DNA of 64,000 nucleotides from Choristoneura fumiferana (lineage: Eukaryota; Arthropoda; Insecta; Lepidoptera; Tortricidae), in contig NC_133500.1 of assembly GCF_025370935.1 (NCBI RefSeq), positions 10,854,055 through 10,918,054 on the forward strand. The letters are read 5' to 3'. Every line of letters begins with the position of its first letter. The stretch's first letter is position 1. The translations under genes were made by a program, and so were the position numbers. Positions 1 to 15,400 of the stretch are shown piece by piece. Below the pieces are notes generated by a model. That model had not been told where the DNA came from, ran no database searches, and saw only the letters and a program-made list of their open reading frames with translations.

Positions 1-292
1 TATGCGTGTTCACGCAGTTCCTCCACCTCCACACTGTAAGAACACACACAAATCACACAAACCCATCTATCACCACCACCACCACAATACACTGACGCGT
101 TTCGAACTCAACCAGAGCTCATCTTCAGAGCAACACAACCGTACACCATACTACCAGATGTTAGTGTTGTGTGTGTGTTGTGTTGTGTCTAACATTTGGT
201 CAATATACTACTTTCTTGTGTCTTTTCTGATAACTTTACGAGTGAGTTAGGCTGTTTCATTCCTTTTGGTTCACAATTACTTTTTTTTTCAG

Positions 293-432
293 ATGGTTAT
301 AATGGTGAAGAGGTGGTACCGGTCGCGGAGGAACGCAGTTTGCTTCGGCATCGTGCTAACACTCTTTGCGTTGTACTACATCTGTCTCAACAACCATCTA
401 CCGACGGAACCAGAGCTGGACATCACAAGGAG
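293..432 (+). CDS. Gene 1 exon 1: signal anchor
   Basis: Opens with ATG immediately after a T-rich acceptor ending CAG at 292 and ends at GTAAGT (433), phase 2. It encodes a short basic head and one membrane segment. The acceptor shows that transcription starts further upstream. The same reading frame is open back to a TAG at 248-250. Confidence 0.85.
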
Positions 433-3400
433 GTAAGTACAATATTTAGCAAGGTGCAAAAATGTGCCCGTGCCGGCAAAAAGACGAGCAGTTTTTGCGC
501 ACTCCGCGCAACCTGCGGGTGAAGATAGGCCTGATTTGTTGTGTGTTAATTAAGGCGTACATACAGATCTCAGCGCAAGAGTGTAAGCGAATGACTGGAA
601 TTGTCATGCCAATTCAGTAGCTGTACGACCGAGCTTAGCTCACGCTTAAACTCGAAGCTATACGCGTTCCAGAGATAAGGCCAAACTAGATGTATTTTTC
701 GTCCCCAAATTTCATCGAAATAAAGAAATAGGTATGCAAAAATTTCTCGTTAAAAAGTATCGTAACAAACTTCTAAGGGTCTACGCCAGCTGGCGCGGGT
801 GCACTTCGCGGGCGCACTTATCGCTGCTCATACTATTTTTCAAGAGGCGTCCACCCGCTCCGTGCAAACCGCGTCAGCTAGCGTAGGCCTTAACCCTTAA
901 AAAGGCCCCATTTACTCGAGCATACTACCACAGAATCAAAGCAGCTATCGAATGTCAGGTTTACAAAGAATATTTTTATAGCTAGTCGTATTTTCAATAA
1001 TTACAATGGAAATTGTGACGTAATACGATATTGATAAGGTTCAGTTTCCAACTCAATGCCATCTCCCCATGTCTGTCAGGTTTACACGAGCTTAGCAGCT
1101 GATTACAGACCCTCTCAAGTTTCGTTTCGAGCGCATCACTCTTGTGCGCTAAGATCTGTATTTGGCTTAGGCTGCATTGCGTTTTATGGCATGTATAACG
1201 GCATTTGCAGCTGTCATGTGTGCATGAATGGATGTCAGTGTGCGTGCGACAGTTTCCATAGTTCCATATCTAAATACATAGTTGCCATGTAGTGCATAAT
1301 TAACGGCTTATGCATCGTATTTTATCGGAAAAGTTATGACGTTTTCTCAATTACAAATCCATGCTCTCCACACCGCTGCTTAAAATACGGAATCGCAGTG
1401 ACGTGCGGTAAATGTCAGGACTTTACGGCACTTTACTTTCTTGTCGTTTACGGCCCGTCACTGCGATTCCGCACCGTTTGTGTATGTGAGCAGTGGTGTG
1501 GAAAGTACTCAAAAAAAACGGGGCGGGGGGATTCCGTACCGTCACCGTTTTTTAAGCAGCGGTTTGGTCGCACCTTTAATACAGGTTTTTGCAGGTGGTA
1601 GGACCTTGTGCAAGGTCCGCCCGGATTGCTACCACCATCTTGCTCGCTACTCCTGCCGTGAAGCAGCAGTGCAGTGCAGAGCCGGTGAAATTACTGGCAC
1701 TTGAGGTATACGATCTTAGGCCTCTAGCTTGGCAACGTTATCTGCAGTACCCGGGTATTGCAGATGTTTATGGGCGGTGGTGATCTCTTACCATCAGGAG
1801 ACCCACTTGCTCGTTTGCCAAACAGTCGAATAAAAAAAAAAATACGATAATTGATTGACACTTCGGCGTCGTATTACGATTGAGATCACTTGAGATCAGA
1901 CTTTTCCCGTTGGAAATACATAACGCAAATTCGAAAATCGAAGTTCGTATCGTTCCATCCCTCTGACACTTATACTATTTAATACGAGAGTGAGAGGGAC
2001 GGTACGATACGAACTTCGATTTTCGAATTTGCCAGGAGGTCCTCTGTATTTTTACTTATAATCGTATGCTTGCGTTAACTAGGCCAAAGTAACATCGACG
2101 TTAAGAAACTTTACCTGAATCATATATTTTTAGTTTACGCCTTATTCTCGAAGTTTTTGCTCATTGAATTTACTTGTAACATGTAACCGTGTCAAATGTA
2201 CTTCATCCGTTCAATTAGTGCTGAGGTCGCATCAAAGGAGAGTACGTTACTTCCACACAAGTTACAGTCATTTTAACGCTTGTCTAGCTAGACATGGGTT
2301 TTAAAACGTTAGTACCGTGAAGTGGAAAATTTCAATAACAATCATGGTTAAGGCGTTTTAAAAATTATCTAGAATACGTTTGGCTATTTTGACTGAATGA
2401 ATACCCGTAAAGTAAAGGGTTTTAATTGCAGTTTTTGATAGGCTGAAGTCGCGACTTTAAAGCGGTACGTTGTGAACATAAACCAATGTAGGGAAATTTT
2501 ATCCCGAAATACAGGAGTGTTCAGTCAGACTTACGAATATTCCTGTTTAATTTGAAAGTACATACGTGAATTCTTTCGGTATCTCCAGTCATCATCATCA
2601 CTCATCAGCTTGCATCCACGACTTTGTCCCGTTACGTAATTCTTTATCTCATGGGAATTATGTGAAATCCATTCATACTCCTTGTCGACACTATAAACGG
2701 AAGGTATCGAAGAAAAATTTCAGCTTTCACAGTCAAATAGTTTGGGCTTGTGTTGATGAGTCAGTCAGTCAGGCCTTTATAATAGTGTATTAAGGTTAGA
2801 TATGAGTGAGGAAGTGGAGTGGCATGCTAGAAAAAAATTGACCAATAGGATTACCGCATTTTCCTACTCTCGTTCAGCACTGCTTGTGTGTGTGGGATTT
2901 TTCCTCGCACACCCCTAAGCTGGGTACTGACTGACCAACGTTACAAGGTGAAATGTACATTCGCATCGAGCATGTTACGCATTGAGCATGTTCGCTGTGT
3001 TCTCAAAATCTGCGTAATGTTGCTCGTCAAAACTTGTGCTCCATATTCGCCAGCCACTCTCAGTAAAGATGGCTGACTTGTTACAGCGTACTGACTGAAC
3101 CGCGTAACAGTCTAAGGATTCGCCAAAAAACCCGACAGCCGGGTGGAGCACTCAAAGCGAGCAACGAGCGGCTCGTTGCTCGCTGGTTTCCCCGTAACAC
3201 TAAGTACTGACTGCACGAATGCTCGCTGTGCAACATGTTACATTACACCTCGTAACGTTGGTCAGTACCCACCTTTAGGTTTTCTGTACCATAAAATCTG
3301 CACGCTACAGCTCAAAGCGGGACGTGTCGTGAGAGTTGCGTTACGATGCTGATGATTGCGTAGTCCGGAGCCCATGGAATTATTAGGGACCCATTGATAC

Positions 3401-6400
3401 CGGCAATGGAACGCGACTCGCATGATATATTTCGCTTCTCTACTGTTAATAAGATATGTTGGTAGAAGAGAAACACCTATATGGCTACGTTTCCACCAGA
3501 GATGTCCGAGAATGCGTAGCGAGGAATGTGTAGCGCGGCTCTAGTGGAAACAGCTCAGCGGAGCGAAGATAGGTAAATGAAACGTTTCTATTGGTTCATG
3601 ACAAACACATTCATAGCACATCCCTGGTGGAAACACAGCCTTATGCATGTGAGCATAAGCACTAAGGTTGTTCAGTTTGGGAAAGATTCTACTTTGCTCA
3701 CAAATTCTGACATAACTAACTGCTAGCTCTAGCTTTGCGACTGTTTCGAAACATTTTCACCTGCTTCAGTTAATACTTCTGCTAGTTTTCCATATCGCAT
3801 CTGGTGCCTTCGCTTTAAAGCTATTGCCGCATATGCACTTGTGTATTCTTTTAACTGTATTATTTTGTGAAGCCGTATTTTCTTCGCTCGAACTAAAGCT
3901 TTCCAAGGACCGCGGAAGTATGGGGCAGAAGGGGCCAAATACCCTTTTTTTAAATTAAATAATGACATTTCTGTTGATTGAAGGAAAGGGTGACCAAAGA
4001 AGTTTACCCTACAAGTGACAGAGTACTTCCGTGGTTTTTGGATGGTTCCCAAAACATCCAACCCTCAGAAGATCATCCCAAAATATCCGAATCTAAGGCG
4101 GTTTCCTACTTGTCTGACTTGATGCGATAGAATGACATAAGTTTCTTACATTTAGTCCGGTCAGGGCTTTAGGGCTTTGGGGCCGAGTCTCTTAGACATC
4201 AGCGAATGTGTAGCTGTTGGAAAGTATTAAAGATCATGTCGTTGCCAAGAAAAAGCCATTATTTTCATGTAAACGAATATTTATGACCCTTGACATGAGA
4301 GAGACATTTAAGAGCCTTGGCATGGGCCGCGTGTGCCTTTTAGGAACCTCGTGGGGTCTTGGGCATGGGTCTCGTTTACCTTTATAGAAAAGACGGAGAA
4401 ATTAAGGTGGATGAACTATGACCAAAGCTGGACAGAAGAACTCTAAACGTATCACGTCATACAGTATGAACACGGCTTTACGAATAACATTCAACATTAG
4501 ATCTAATAGATTTACTGAGAATATAATGTTTTGGGAAAGTTGTTTTTGAAGTGTCTTCTTTGTTTTATGTTCAACCCCCTTGTTTATAAAATTGTAATAA
4601 GTTGGTAACCTCGAGTATTGAACGTAACTGAGGGAGTGAGGTGCGGGGAGGGCGTATGCCTACTGTCACTGCGTTCCCCGCGCCTCACACTTCCCCTGAA
4701 TCTTGGTTAAATTTTTCTTTTGTCTGTTTCTAGCAAAGGCAAATGTCTATGTTGGAGATAAAGACAAATGATATTGCACAAGCTAGCAGACGTTTATAAA
4801 TAAGGGAGCTATTTTAGTTGATGCCACGATAGCTTGTAATTTAGTGTTTTTACTGATGATAGAGTATTTTGATACTATGACAAATTTTTAGTTTAATTTA
4901 CATTTTCTATAAACGATTTATTTGGAAATCTCGACCTTTTCGTGGCGTCAACTTTGTGTGTTGTGTTCTTTTCTATTAAGCACATTTTCATATGCCTCTT
5001 CACGGTGCGTGTGAAATCGTTCGTGTATTACGTACATTGCGTAGCTGTGAATTTATCGAGTTATATTTGATAGACCAAGCGCTGCAATGTAATGCTAATC
5101 GCACGAATTTCCTACCACCGTCATGTATAGGGTACAACTTAATTCAGTCAGGGTATATATGAAGTGCAGAGATATCACTTCGGTTGTTGATCCACTCTCA
5201 TAGATTATTTAATTGTATAGAATGACCATTTCGGCTTCGACTTCTGTCGTCTCACAAGTGACAATTGAATTTTGACAGGTCGTCAAGCTCGTCACACATT
5301 GGCATGAATTACATAACTCCTAGCGCCACTTAGTTATTAAATAAAAAAATTGCTACATTCAACAAAGTACAGTGTTTATATTATAAGTTTTTTTTTTACT
5401 GCTTTATGGTGTGCAATAAAGAATATTTGTATTGTTGTATTGTACAGTCACCTGCATTATAATAATATCTGCCACTGCGGAGTGTGCAAAAATATCTGAC
5501 ATGTCCTACGGCAATAAAAAATTAGAAATAGAGTCGTATCAGATATTTATGTACGCTTTGCTGTTAGATATTTTTGCTGGTGACTATACTATCAAAGATC
5601 TTCCAGCTAGTGTTGATAGAAATTCAAGTTATTGGAGTCTTCATTTCTAAGACGCGACTCATATTCACGAAACTGAAAAAACTTCCTAGACTAAAAGTCT
5701 AAAAGTTTCTAGAGTCTTATCGTTTTCAAACTCTGTTGCCACTTTAAAAACTGACCGCTATTGGTTAGTAAATTAGAAAAATTGGTCAAGGATAGCTGTC
5801 TTAAAAGTACAGTCACCTGAATTAATATCTGCCACAGCGGACCGTGCAAAAATATCTAACACGTCCTACCGGCCCTAGAAATAGAGCCGTATCAGATATT
5901 TATGCACGCTTTGCTGTGGCAAACATTAATGCAAGTGACTGCACTATTATGAAGTGGCGAAGCACTGATTACATTATTCAGTATGGAGTGTCCACTCTAC
6001 GTCTGCAATTTATTTGCTCTCTGCATCTCGTATTAATCCGGGCTCTGGATCAAGTTGTATCCTAAGGGCACTACACTAGGACGCCTTGGCCGTACCAGCT
6101 AATACGTGTTCTAAACAAATTTGACTTTGCCAGACATCGTCCAAGCCAGAATCGTTATTTATTAGTAGCAAAATTTCCATTCACAATTTTTCCCAAATAC
6201 TTTTTTCAGCCATGGTTTTTTACAGAAGGTTATTTTGTTAATCGCGTTTTTTCTAATTTTAATTTTCACAGTAACATACATCGCACCTCTATTACATTAC
6301 AACAACGACTTAAATGCAATTTTTTTCATAAAAATTACTTAATGATGCGAATTGCTATATTAATATCGCAGCGTTTCGCATCATTAAGTATTTTTTTTGC

Positions 6401-9400
6401 AAAAAAAAAAATAATTTACGTCGTTGTTGCAATAGAGGTGCGACATGGGTAGATTTATGCCGAAGGGCCAAAAGCACACATAAGTACGCGGAGCTCCGTT
6501 AATACAGATTCTGTGTCGATTAAAATCTAAAAAGACGCGAAACAGTTTCCTTAAAAAACCATAGCAGGAAAAACACACCTGGGAAAGGGAATGGAAGTTT
6601 TGTTACTAGGAAATAACGATTCTGTTAAATTGATCTAATCAGAACCAGCGAAAGTTTGGTTGGATGTTTACAATACAAATGTTTTTTTTGCTAATAAGCG
6701 GCAATGTTTAAAAAAAAACTATGTAAATTGATGGAACGGTAGAGCTGGAAAAGTTATGGCGTCCGGTTGTGGCAGGGCGCTGTAGGCATAACTCTGTTTC
6801 TGCATTTAGCTCTAGTGTAGTGTTAGAGCATGTAGAGATACCTAAGCGGAGCATCAAAGTGGTCCCGGACCTACCCAGTGCAGTGAAAGAGCCTACTAAC
6901 ACACGTGACAGGTAATAGTAGTCAATAGAAGTTAACCCTATTCCAGGCGTAGTGCACATAGCGCGACCACATAAATGTACCATCAGCCAAATATGTAGTC
7001 TACCACCCTAAGGCAGTTGTCTCACCGCCGGCGAGGAAACGATTGGCTATCGACTTTTTTCTCGCTCAAGAAACGAACAAAAGATATAAGATATCCTGTG
7101 TGAGTAAAAGAGACATATATATTAATAGTTGATCGCTGGCGGTTCACACTGCCGGCGAGAACTCGCTCTTACATCTTTTGTCGCAGCGACAAGAGCTATA
7201 AAACTCGCTGGGCTATAAAACTAGCTCAGCGATACTCGCTGAGCGCTGTTAGCTTTGGCGGCCGCGAGTGGAGCGAGTAATCGCCCGTCGTGCTCGAACA
7301 CTCGCTTTTCACTGCTCGCCCACTTGTTTCTAGTTACTCGCTCTGCTCGCTTCTCGCTCATCGTCGGCGGTGGGACAAGTGCCTTAAGTTGATAATCGTT
7401 TGCTTGTCACAAAACAATAATGCCAATAGACGTGTCTGTCATCTTGAAAGTTCGACTTTAGCGACATATTAATTTGACAGGAACTTGTTTAAAAATTGAT
7501 AGACCACTTATTTGCTGATGGTACATAAATATACGATCTTGCTAAATTAACAATAGTACCAAAATTAATTGAAACCATTATGAATATTATTTGTTTTTAA
7601 ATTAATCCCTCATAGGTAAGCAATAATATAAAATGTGATTCATTTTGTGCTAGCGTATCTAAATGCGCGGGGCCTGGAAAAGGGTTAAAGTAGCTATTTA
7701 TTTATTTTATCTATAACTAATATTGTCTGACTGACTAAAATAAAACGTTATAAACTTAAAGTAGGTATATAAATTTAAATCACTTGCCATAATCATTTAT
7801 TGCTTTGAAATTCAATTTTCATAACATTGAAAAGTTAGAAGTACAAAAATATACATTTATACTATTTATTATATACTATTTGATACAAGACTAGCCTGTT
7901 CCCCGTGACTCCGTCAAAGTCAAAGTCAAAGTCAAAGTCCAGTTGTCAGATTGACTTGAAATTTGGAATACTTATGTAAATCGCGTGACAGTACAACAAT
8001 GTAGTAGTGACATCAAAGTCAAAGTCTAAATATCTTTATTCAATTTAGGCTACAACAAGTACTTATGAATGTCAAAAAAAATCTACCACCGGTTCGGAAC
8101 AACCTCTGCTGAGAAGAATCCGGCAAGAAACTCAACGAGGTATATATATTTTTTTAACAGATTTACAATATTATTAAACGATATCTATACATCACAAGTA
8201 TTTAACACAACTTCATTTCAACTCCGTCTGAGTAGAATTCGTTTATAGCTATCCCGCGGGAACTATGAAATTCTCCGGGATAAAAACTATCCTATGTCCT
8301 TACCTCGGGACTCGAAGTATCTGTTTAGGCCTTAGTGCTGTCAACGCGTGTTTAAAAACGTGTGCAAAAAGTATACATGAAGTTCACTGGTTCAGTAACA
8401 GCCTATTCACCATGGCCTTGGGTAGCATTGAATAGTATACATGGCTAAGGATTTATTAATGACCGAGCGCGTAACAAAGCAGATGAGGCCAAATTGTCTC
8501 TTACTCGTCCGTTTATAATTGACCCACAATTATTGTACAACTAGCGTTTACCCGCGGCTTCGCACGCGTAAATCATTAGCAGTTGAATTGAAATTCCGGG
8601 ATATTATTGAGTTCTCGTGGGAATTCCCTAAAATTTCATCGTGGTTTTCATTGACGTTATATTATAACAACCATGCCAAAATTCATGACTAAGCCCAGCA
8701 GTTATTAGTTCGAGATTTTATCCCTATCCCGTGGGAATATTTGGATAAAAAGTAGCCTATGTTTTATTCCAGACGTCCAGCAACCTACACATACTTACCA
8801 AATTTCATGACTCTAAGCCCAGCGGTTGTTATTTCAAGATTTTAATCTCTACCCCGTGGGAATATTGGGATAAAAACTAACTTTTTGCTTAATTTCATCC
8901 AAGCCGTCCACCCGTTTCAGCGTGAAGAAGTAACAAACATACTCACTCACTCACAAACTTTCACATTTATAATATTAGTAGGATTTGGTATGTAGATAGC
9001 TGGACATCTGGAATAAAACATAGGCTACTTTTTATTCCGATATTCCCTCGGGATAGGGATACAATCTCGAAACAACAACCGCTGGGCTCAGTCGTGAAAT
9101 TTGACTTGATTGTTTTTAATGTAACGTCAATGAAAACCACGATTTAATTTTCGGGAATTCCCAGGGGAATTTTTAAAAAACATTAAATTTTCATTCAGCT
9201 GCTGGATCTAATGATAAATAAAATAATATCACGGGACACTTGACATCAATTGAGTTAGTCCCATAACATAACCAACAAACAGTCTGTGGCACCGTAGCTC
9301 TTAAACGGGTGGACCGATTTGGATGCGGTTTTATTTGAAAGAAGGTTTTCTAGCGATGGTTCTTGGACATGTTTTATCAAAATCGGTTAAGCCGTTTTTG

Positions 9401-12400
9401 AGATATTGAACTTTGAAGTGACAATATCGGGGTTTACCAACTTCTTGTTGGTTAGGTTATATTTTACTAACAATTACTAACAAAATGGATGTGATCGTTT
9501 GAGTATGTAAATGAATAAATTATTATTATTAGGGTATTGCAGCTACTACAATTGCCAACACAAAACATCTGTATTCTCTTGTAAATTTTGAACGCTCCAG
9601 CACTAATTTAGAGCTTATCTATCACTTATCAGTCAAACATGGTGTTATCTATGCGGTGTGTTGCATATACAAACACGCTGAGATTGGACACGGTAAACAT
9701 TGAACATTTAATTAACTAAACAACGACTGGATGGCCATGTCACAGCCAAGTGGTTAGAGAACCTGACTACGAAGCTTGAGGTCTCGGTTCGATCCCCGCC
9801 CGGGTCAGATATTTGTATGAATAATACGAATATTTATTCTCGGGCCTTGGATGTTTAATATATATTTAACTATGTATTTATCATGTACGTATGTTTATCC
9901 GTTGCCTAGTATCCATAGTACAAGCTTTGCTTAGTTTGGGACTAGGTCAATTGGTGTCAAGTGTACCATGATATTTATTTATTTATTTTATTAAACCCAG
10001 TGGTTTTTAAGATTTTATCGAATATCGGGATAAAAAATAGCCTATGTGTTAATACCAGATGTCCAGCTACATACCAAATTTCATTCAAATCCGTCAAGCC
10101 GTTATAGCGCGAAGGAGTAAAAAATATATACACACATCTCACAAACTTTCGCATTAATAATATTATAGTAGCCTAACCTAACCAACAAAAGGTAGGAAAA
10201 CCCCCGACATTGTCACTTCAAAGTTCAATAGCTCAAAAACGGCTAAACTGATTAATGATTAATACAACATGTCTAAGAACCGTCGCTAGAAAACCTGCTT
10301 TCAAATAAAAAAAACCGCATTAAAATCGGTCCACCCGTTTAAGAGCTACGATGCCACAGACAGACACACATAGCGGTCAAACTCAGAGTATTAATCATTA
10401 TTCCGAAGACTAATGATCAAAACCCCTACACTTCCCATAAATTCTCCCTGAAGAAATACTCACATTTCTTGTAAATTAAAATTATTTTAAATGAAATAAA
10501 ATCAAATCCCCAATTAATATTAATGAAATAAAATTAATAACACATCTCACAAACTTTCGCATTAATAATAGTAGGTTTGGCAAAAATTGCCTTGAGTACG
10601 CAATAGTCTCGTTTATTTCAATGAATCTAATTATAGTTAGGCGAATATAAACTGGTCGCGTGTTTAGCAGACATTTTTTTGTTGTTTTATTAATACGAAT
10701 GGAAAGATACCGGCAAAGTGATAGTTGGATCCGCACCGAGAGCTCCTCGTCCAACTTTATATTGTATCAATGAATATCCAGTTAGCAGAGCCCATCTTCT
10801 AAGCACGTCTCATCTTATACGCAGTTCAGGGCTATATCAAATGGTTACTGACAAAAATTCAGATTTTCGGACTTGTCTTATTGTTTGTGATATAACTTAT
10901 AAGCTTCGGCTATTCGCTGGGTGCGAAGTACTAGGTGGGGGTAATGAAATCTATCGCAGGGCTAATAGTAGAAATAATGTAGGTTCTATCATCTGTCATA
11001 CTCATATGAATCTGTCATTAGCAAAGCAATTTGTGTAGACTTAACTGCCTTATTTTAGTAATAGATGTTTGTCTTCTTGAATTATTGAACACTGTCCCTG
11101 TTTTGTTCTTAATTCCTCTACATCCCGGACATGTCCAGCAGATACCAACAATTTTCCTTTTGAACCGTTTTTTCTTTTGTGGTTGAAATTTTATATTGAG
11201 TAATACACACAAAACCAGTCGTCAAAATAATACGTATTTTGATCTGAAAACGATATTTAATTATTACTAGCGATAAAAGAACAATTATATATGTTTACTA
11301 TTATTTTAAGACACCATTAAAGTAGCTTTATCTTTTTGTTTTACAATAAAAGTACGACTAATTATGTAGTAAACAAACCCTGACATAACCAAAATAAAAC
11401 ACACTTTTTGAATAAATTTTACTTACTTACCTCATTTAATTTTAATGACCAAAAATGAATTCACAGCCCTTTGTTCACCCAAATCACGATAGCACAGTAA
11501 TTTTGTATTATAAATGAATACGTGATATGTTTGATTTTTAGGCAGAGGCATTAAAGTACGAGTGTGGTTTTAGATCACACGAATGTTTTAATGCCTAATT
11601 ATGTATAGCCGCATACATAACTTTATCTACATGCATATCATAAGTTTTCTATAATATGTTCAGATATGGCCTGTATTTTGACTTTGACTTTGATTTTGAC
11701 TTTGACTTTGACTTTGACTTTGACTTTGACTTTGACTTTGACTTTGACGACTTTGACTGACTTTGAATAATAATTATTATCTACATGCATGTCATAAGTT
11801 TTCTACAATATGTACAGATATGCATTGTTAAAAAAAGTATTACCGATACTTTAATGTAAACATTAAGATGCACTGTACTTTAATGTGAATATTAAGATAC
11901 ACCCGCAGATACCAGGTTTCTTAATAAAGGCCATTTGATAGTCGTTTCTGAACATATAATAGGGAAGTTATGATATGCATGTAGATAAAAGGATATTCAG
12001 CTCAGCTGTTTCTTTGTTTAAACTGACCTCTGTCTCACCTGATGAAAAGTGCAGATATAGGCCAATGGTATATTGTACTGGTTCAGTCACAACCTATTCA
12101 CTCTAGCCTTGATGAACCCTAGAATCATGGGTCTAGATTACACAACTGGCTGAAATTCAATTACATTTTATGACGCCAACGTCTAATGTGTTTACATTTC
12201 TACCTGGTGATAATACTCTGATCCCCTTATCAGTTCCCGTTACTAAATTTCCATTCACGAGCATATTTCATCTCTTGTCACTAGCTGTTTTTGAAGACTT
12301 GGTTTTGTGATCCGAAATCTTCGCCATTTTCACGACCCTGTGGCCATAGAAATGGTTTATAACGCCTTAGTAAGGAGTAAGTTGGAGACATCGTCGATCG

Positions 12401-15400
12401 TATGGAATCCCTATGAATCGACGTATGTCTTACTTCTTGAGAAGGTTCAGAAAGTGTTTTTTAGGTTCCTTTATAAAAAAATATTTGGATTCTACCCGTA
12501 TCTGTACCCTGCTAAGTATCTTCTTGGTTCCCTTGGGTACAACTCCTTGGAGGTCAGACGGAATTATCAGCTTCTGATCACGTCATGTCAAGCTTTGCGT
12601 GGTCAGTCGGTCTGTCCCGAACTTGTAGGACGTCTTGTGCGACTGCATGTCCCGGATATCCCGAGGATCCGAGCGATCTGTTGGCCGTGCCGCCGGCCAC
12701 CATGTCGTGCAGAAACTCGCCGCTGCCCCGTGCCCTTACACAGCTCAATGCGGTCCTGGCATCGACACCTGAGTGCGACTTGTTTGCGTGGCGATGGGCG
12801 GCAGTTTGTACTGAATGCTTGAGGTACTGTGAGGCGATGGACGATAGATGTACTACTGTTCCAGTATAATTTGTTTGTTACCTGTTAGTGTTTATTCGTT
12901 AAAACAATAATCTTTCACAGTTAGTCTAAGGGGCTGTTTCACCATCCATTGATTAGCGTTAACCGACGGTTAAATGTGATGCCGTCTCCGTCTATTCGAA
13001 CAAAATAAAAAGAGACCGCATCACACCTAACCGCCAGTTAACACTAATCAATGGATAGTGAAACAGCCCCTAAGTTTCATGATAAATTGGACATTAAGTA
13101 CTATAATGTCATGTAAACGTTTTTATCAATAAATAAATAAATCTTATCGCTCTTATCGCGCCGATAAACTTCCTGAATGGATCACTGGTGTTAACCAGTT
13201 TTATCATTGAATTCCTGTTGTCTGTTTAATCGGTGTTTATCAGTTATCAGTGTCCATCTCCATTCAAACGTTTCGACAGTAGGAACAGATAAGAAAATCG
13301 CGAAAAGAAAATTCGCAAATTTATTTTAGGTTCCGTTTCCATCAGAAGGCTCAGGCCTGAAATGTCTGTTTTCCTAAAATGTACAATTCTCAAAACGTCT
13401 GCGTTTTGTCAGCTTTCACAAAATGTCTGCTGTTTAAAATGTGTACAATCTCAGGAAGTCGTCTATTCATAATGTTTACATTCCTATTAATATTAGCATT
13501 ACCATAATTTTTGCTTTTCCGTTATGTTCACTTTTTTAAATGGTTATAGTCTTGTTATGTTTGTTTTCCCATAATGTCTGCTTTATTTTCAAATCAATGT
13601 TCTAAATGTAAAAGGTTTAATTGCTTGCATACTTACTGTTTGATAACATAAATATCTATAAGTACCATAAAATTACTGGCATTCAAGATAAGGTTAATAA
13701 CGTTTAGTGACTGAAGACCATGATTGGAAACCATTTAGAGACATTTTGGGAATAAGACTTTTCTGGAATGCGAAGGCGGATATTTTGAGATTGCAGATAT
13801 TTAGAGAATAAGCACCTTCTGAAAAAGCGAACATTATAGAAAAACTCATTCTTGGAGACAGGTAATTTTAATACTTAGATTACATTTTGAGAAACTGACA
13901 TTATGCAAAAGACGTATTGACATTCTGAAAAGCAGACATTTTGCGAAAAATACATTTTATGAAAACGGATATTTCAGGTCTGAGCCCGAGGAATGTGTTT
14001 TTTAACGAACCAATGGAAACTGTTATTTACATTTAGTTAGCCTCGCTCCGCTCCGCTCCGCATTAGAGATGTGCTGTGGGAGGATAGGTAAATGAAGCGT
14101 TTCTATTGGTTCATGAAAAACACAACCCTCGCAACACATCCTCGCACATATCTGGTGGAAACGCAGCCTTCTTGTATTTATACACCGTGTTTTTCTTGAT
14201 TTTCGTTAGCTTCCATAGACGGCTCGGTCAATAGAGAATATTACTGCAATGTTCTGGCGGTAGAATGCAGCACTATAGCACAAACCGTAAACAGTTTTTT
14301 CAATTATGATTGTTTTTTTGGAGTTTTTTTGTATTTTTTATTTCAACTCCAAATTTGTTACTTTTACGGGCCCAGTGCGGATTGGGAACTTCACACACAC
14401 CATTGAATTGCTTCGCAGGCTTGTGCAGGTTTCCTCGCGATGTTTTCCTTCACCGCAAACCTCGTGGTAAATTTCAAATGTAATTCCGCACATGAATTTC
14501 GAAAAACTCAGAGGTGCGAGCCGGGGTTTGAAACCACGATCCTCTGCGTGAGAGGCCATAGGTCAAACCACTCGGCCACCACGGCTTATTATAAAAATTA
14601 GTCTATCATATTTCTGTATTCTATAGTATTTGCAGTTTGTTTGTAGTTTTTATTGTTCATTGTAATAAACATAAACAATGTAATAATTGATCATCGTTTT
14701 TATTACAGATCTACTGTTTTAGAGTGAGTAGTGTTTTTTTTTTTCAATTTTTATACCGCATTAAGTATTTATGCATGCTGTTTTTGATATGCTTATTGCA
14801 CATTTTTAATTGCCTGCATTACAATAGAGTAATTAAATGCTTAATCAAGATAACATAATACCCAGCTAAAAAATTATGTATTACTAATACTATGATACTA
14901 TGTTGATCGAAATAAAAATATTATTCACTTTATTTATTATTATTATTATTTACTATTTTTGAGTACAAATACGAAATTGGCACATATAATTTAAGTAAAA
15001 TACGGAAATAAAAATGTTAAATACTTAACTATATTGTGCAAAATGTTGTCCAACTTAATAACTGAGTAGGTACTAAATTACACTTGTATGGACAAGGAAT
15101 TAAATTCATGAGCCACTATAGAACCATTTCACAGTAAACCTCATAGTGACATACTTATTAACTTTTTTTTTATAATTTTTGCATTATATTTAAAATTGTA
15201 AATTATTTGTATGGGGGGGGGGGTAGTTATACCAATAATGCTATAACACCTTGTGTGTGTTATAACCACCTATGTTTACAAATAAAGATACTTTGTTTGA
15301 CTAATTAACAAGGAAAATCGTAATGACTTTTCCTTTGAAAAGGTTCCATGGTGGCTCATGAATTAAAGTCCTTGGCGGTACACATAAAGGTCACCACACC

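Larger units (their letters stand above)
8539..10170. mobile_element. Cluster of Helitron-like repeats
   Basis: At 8539-8985 the strand reads CTAGCGTTTACCCGCGGCTT ... CATTTATAATATTAGTAGGA, i.e. a minus-orientation copy ending ...AAACGCTAG. An opposite partial copy lies at about 9003-9200 and another minus-type one at 9990-10170. Related copies occur at 17935-18276, 38490-38726, 39335-39624, 41858-42150, 49928-50135 and 57930-58115. Assignment to Helitrons is by terminal resemblance only. Confidence 0.5.

Noticed and set aside
2..250. 82-codon open frame at the window start as the N-terminus of gene 1
   Set aside because: It ends in TAG at 248-250 before the anchor exon; joining it through the GTGAGT at 242 would need a 51-bp intron, shorter than usual for moths. 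It cannot be fully excluded.
3729..4061. 110-codon minus-strand open frame
   Set aside because: No recognisable domain, splice context or repeat membership; its length is possible by chance in this base composition.
10718..11038. 106-codon plus-strand open frame
   Set aside because: No family resemblance, no supporting splice signals, and it lies between repeats in an intron.
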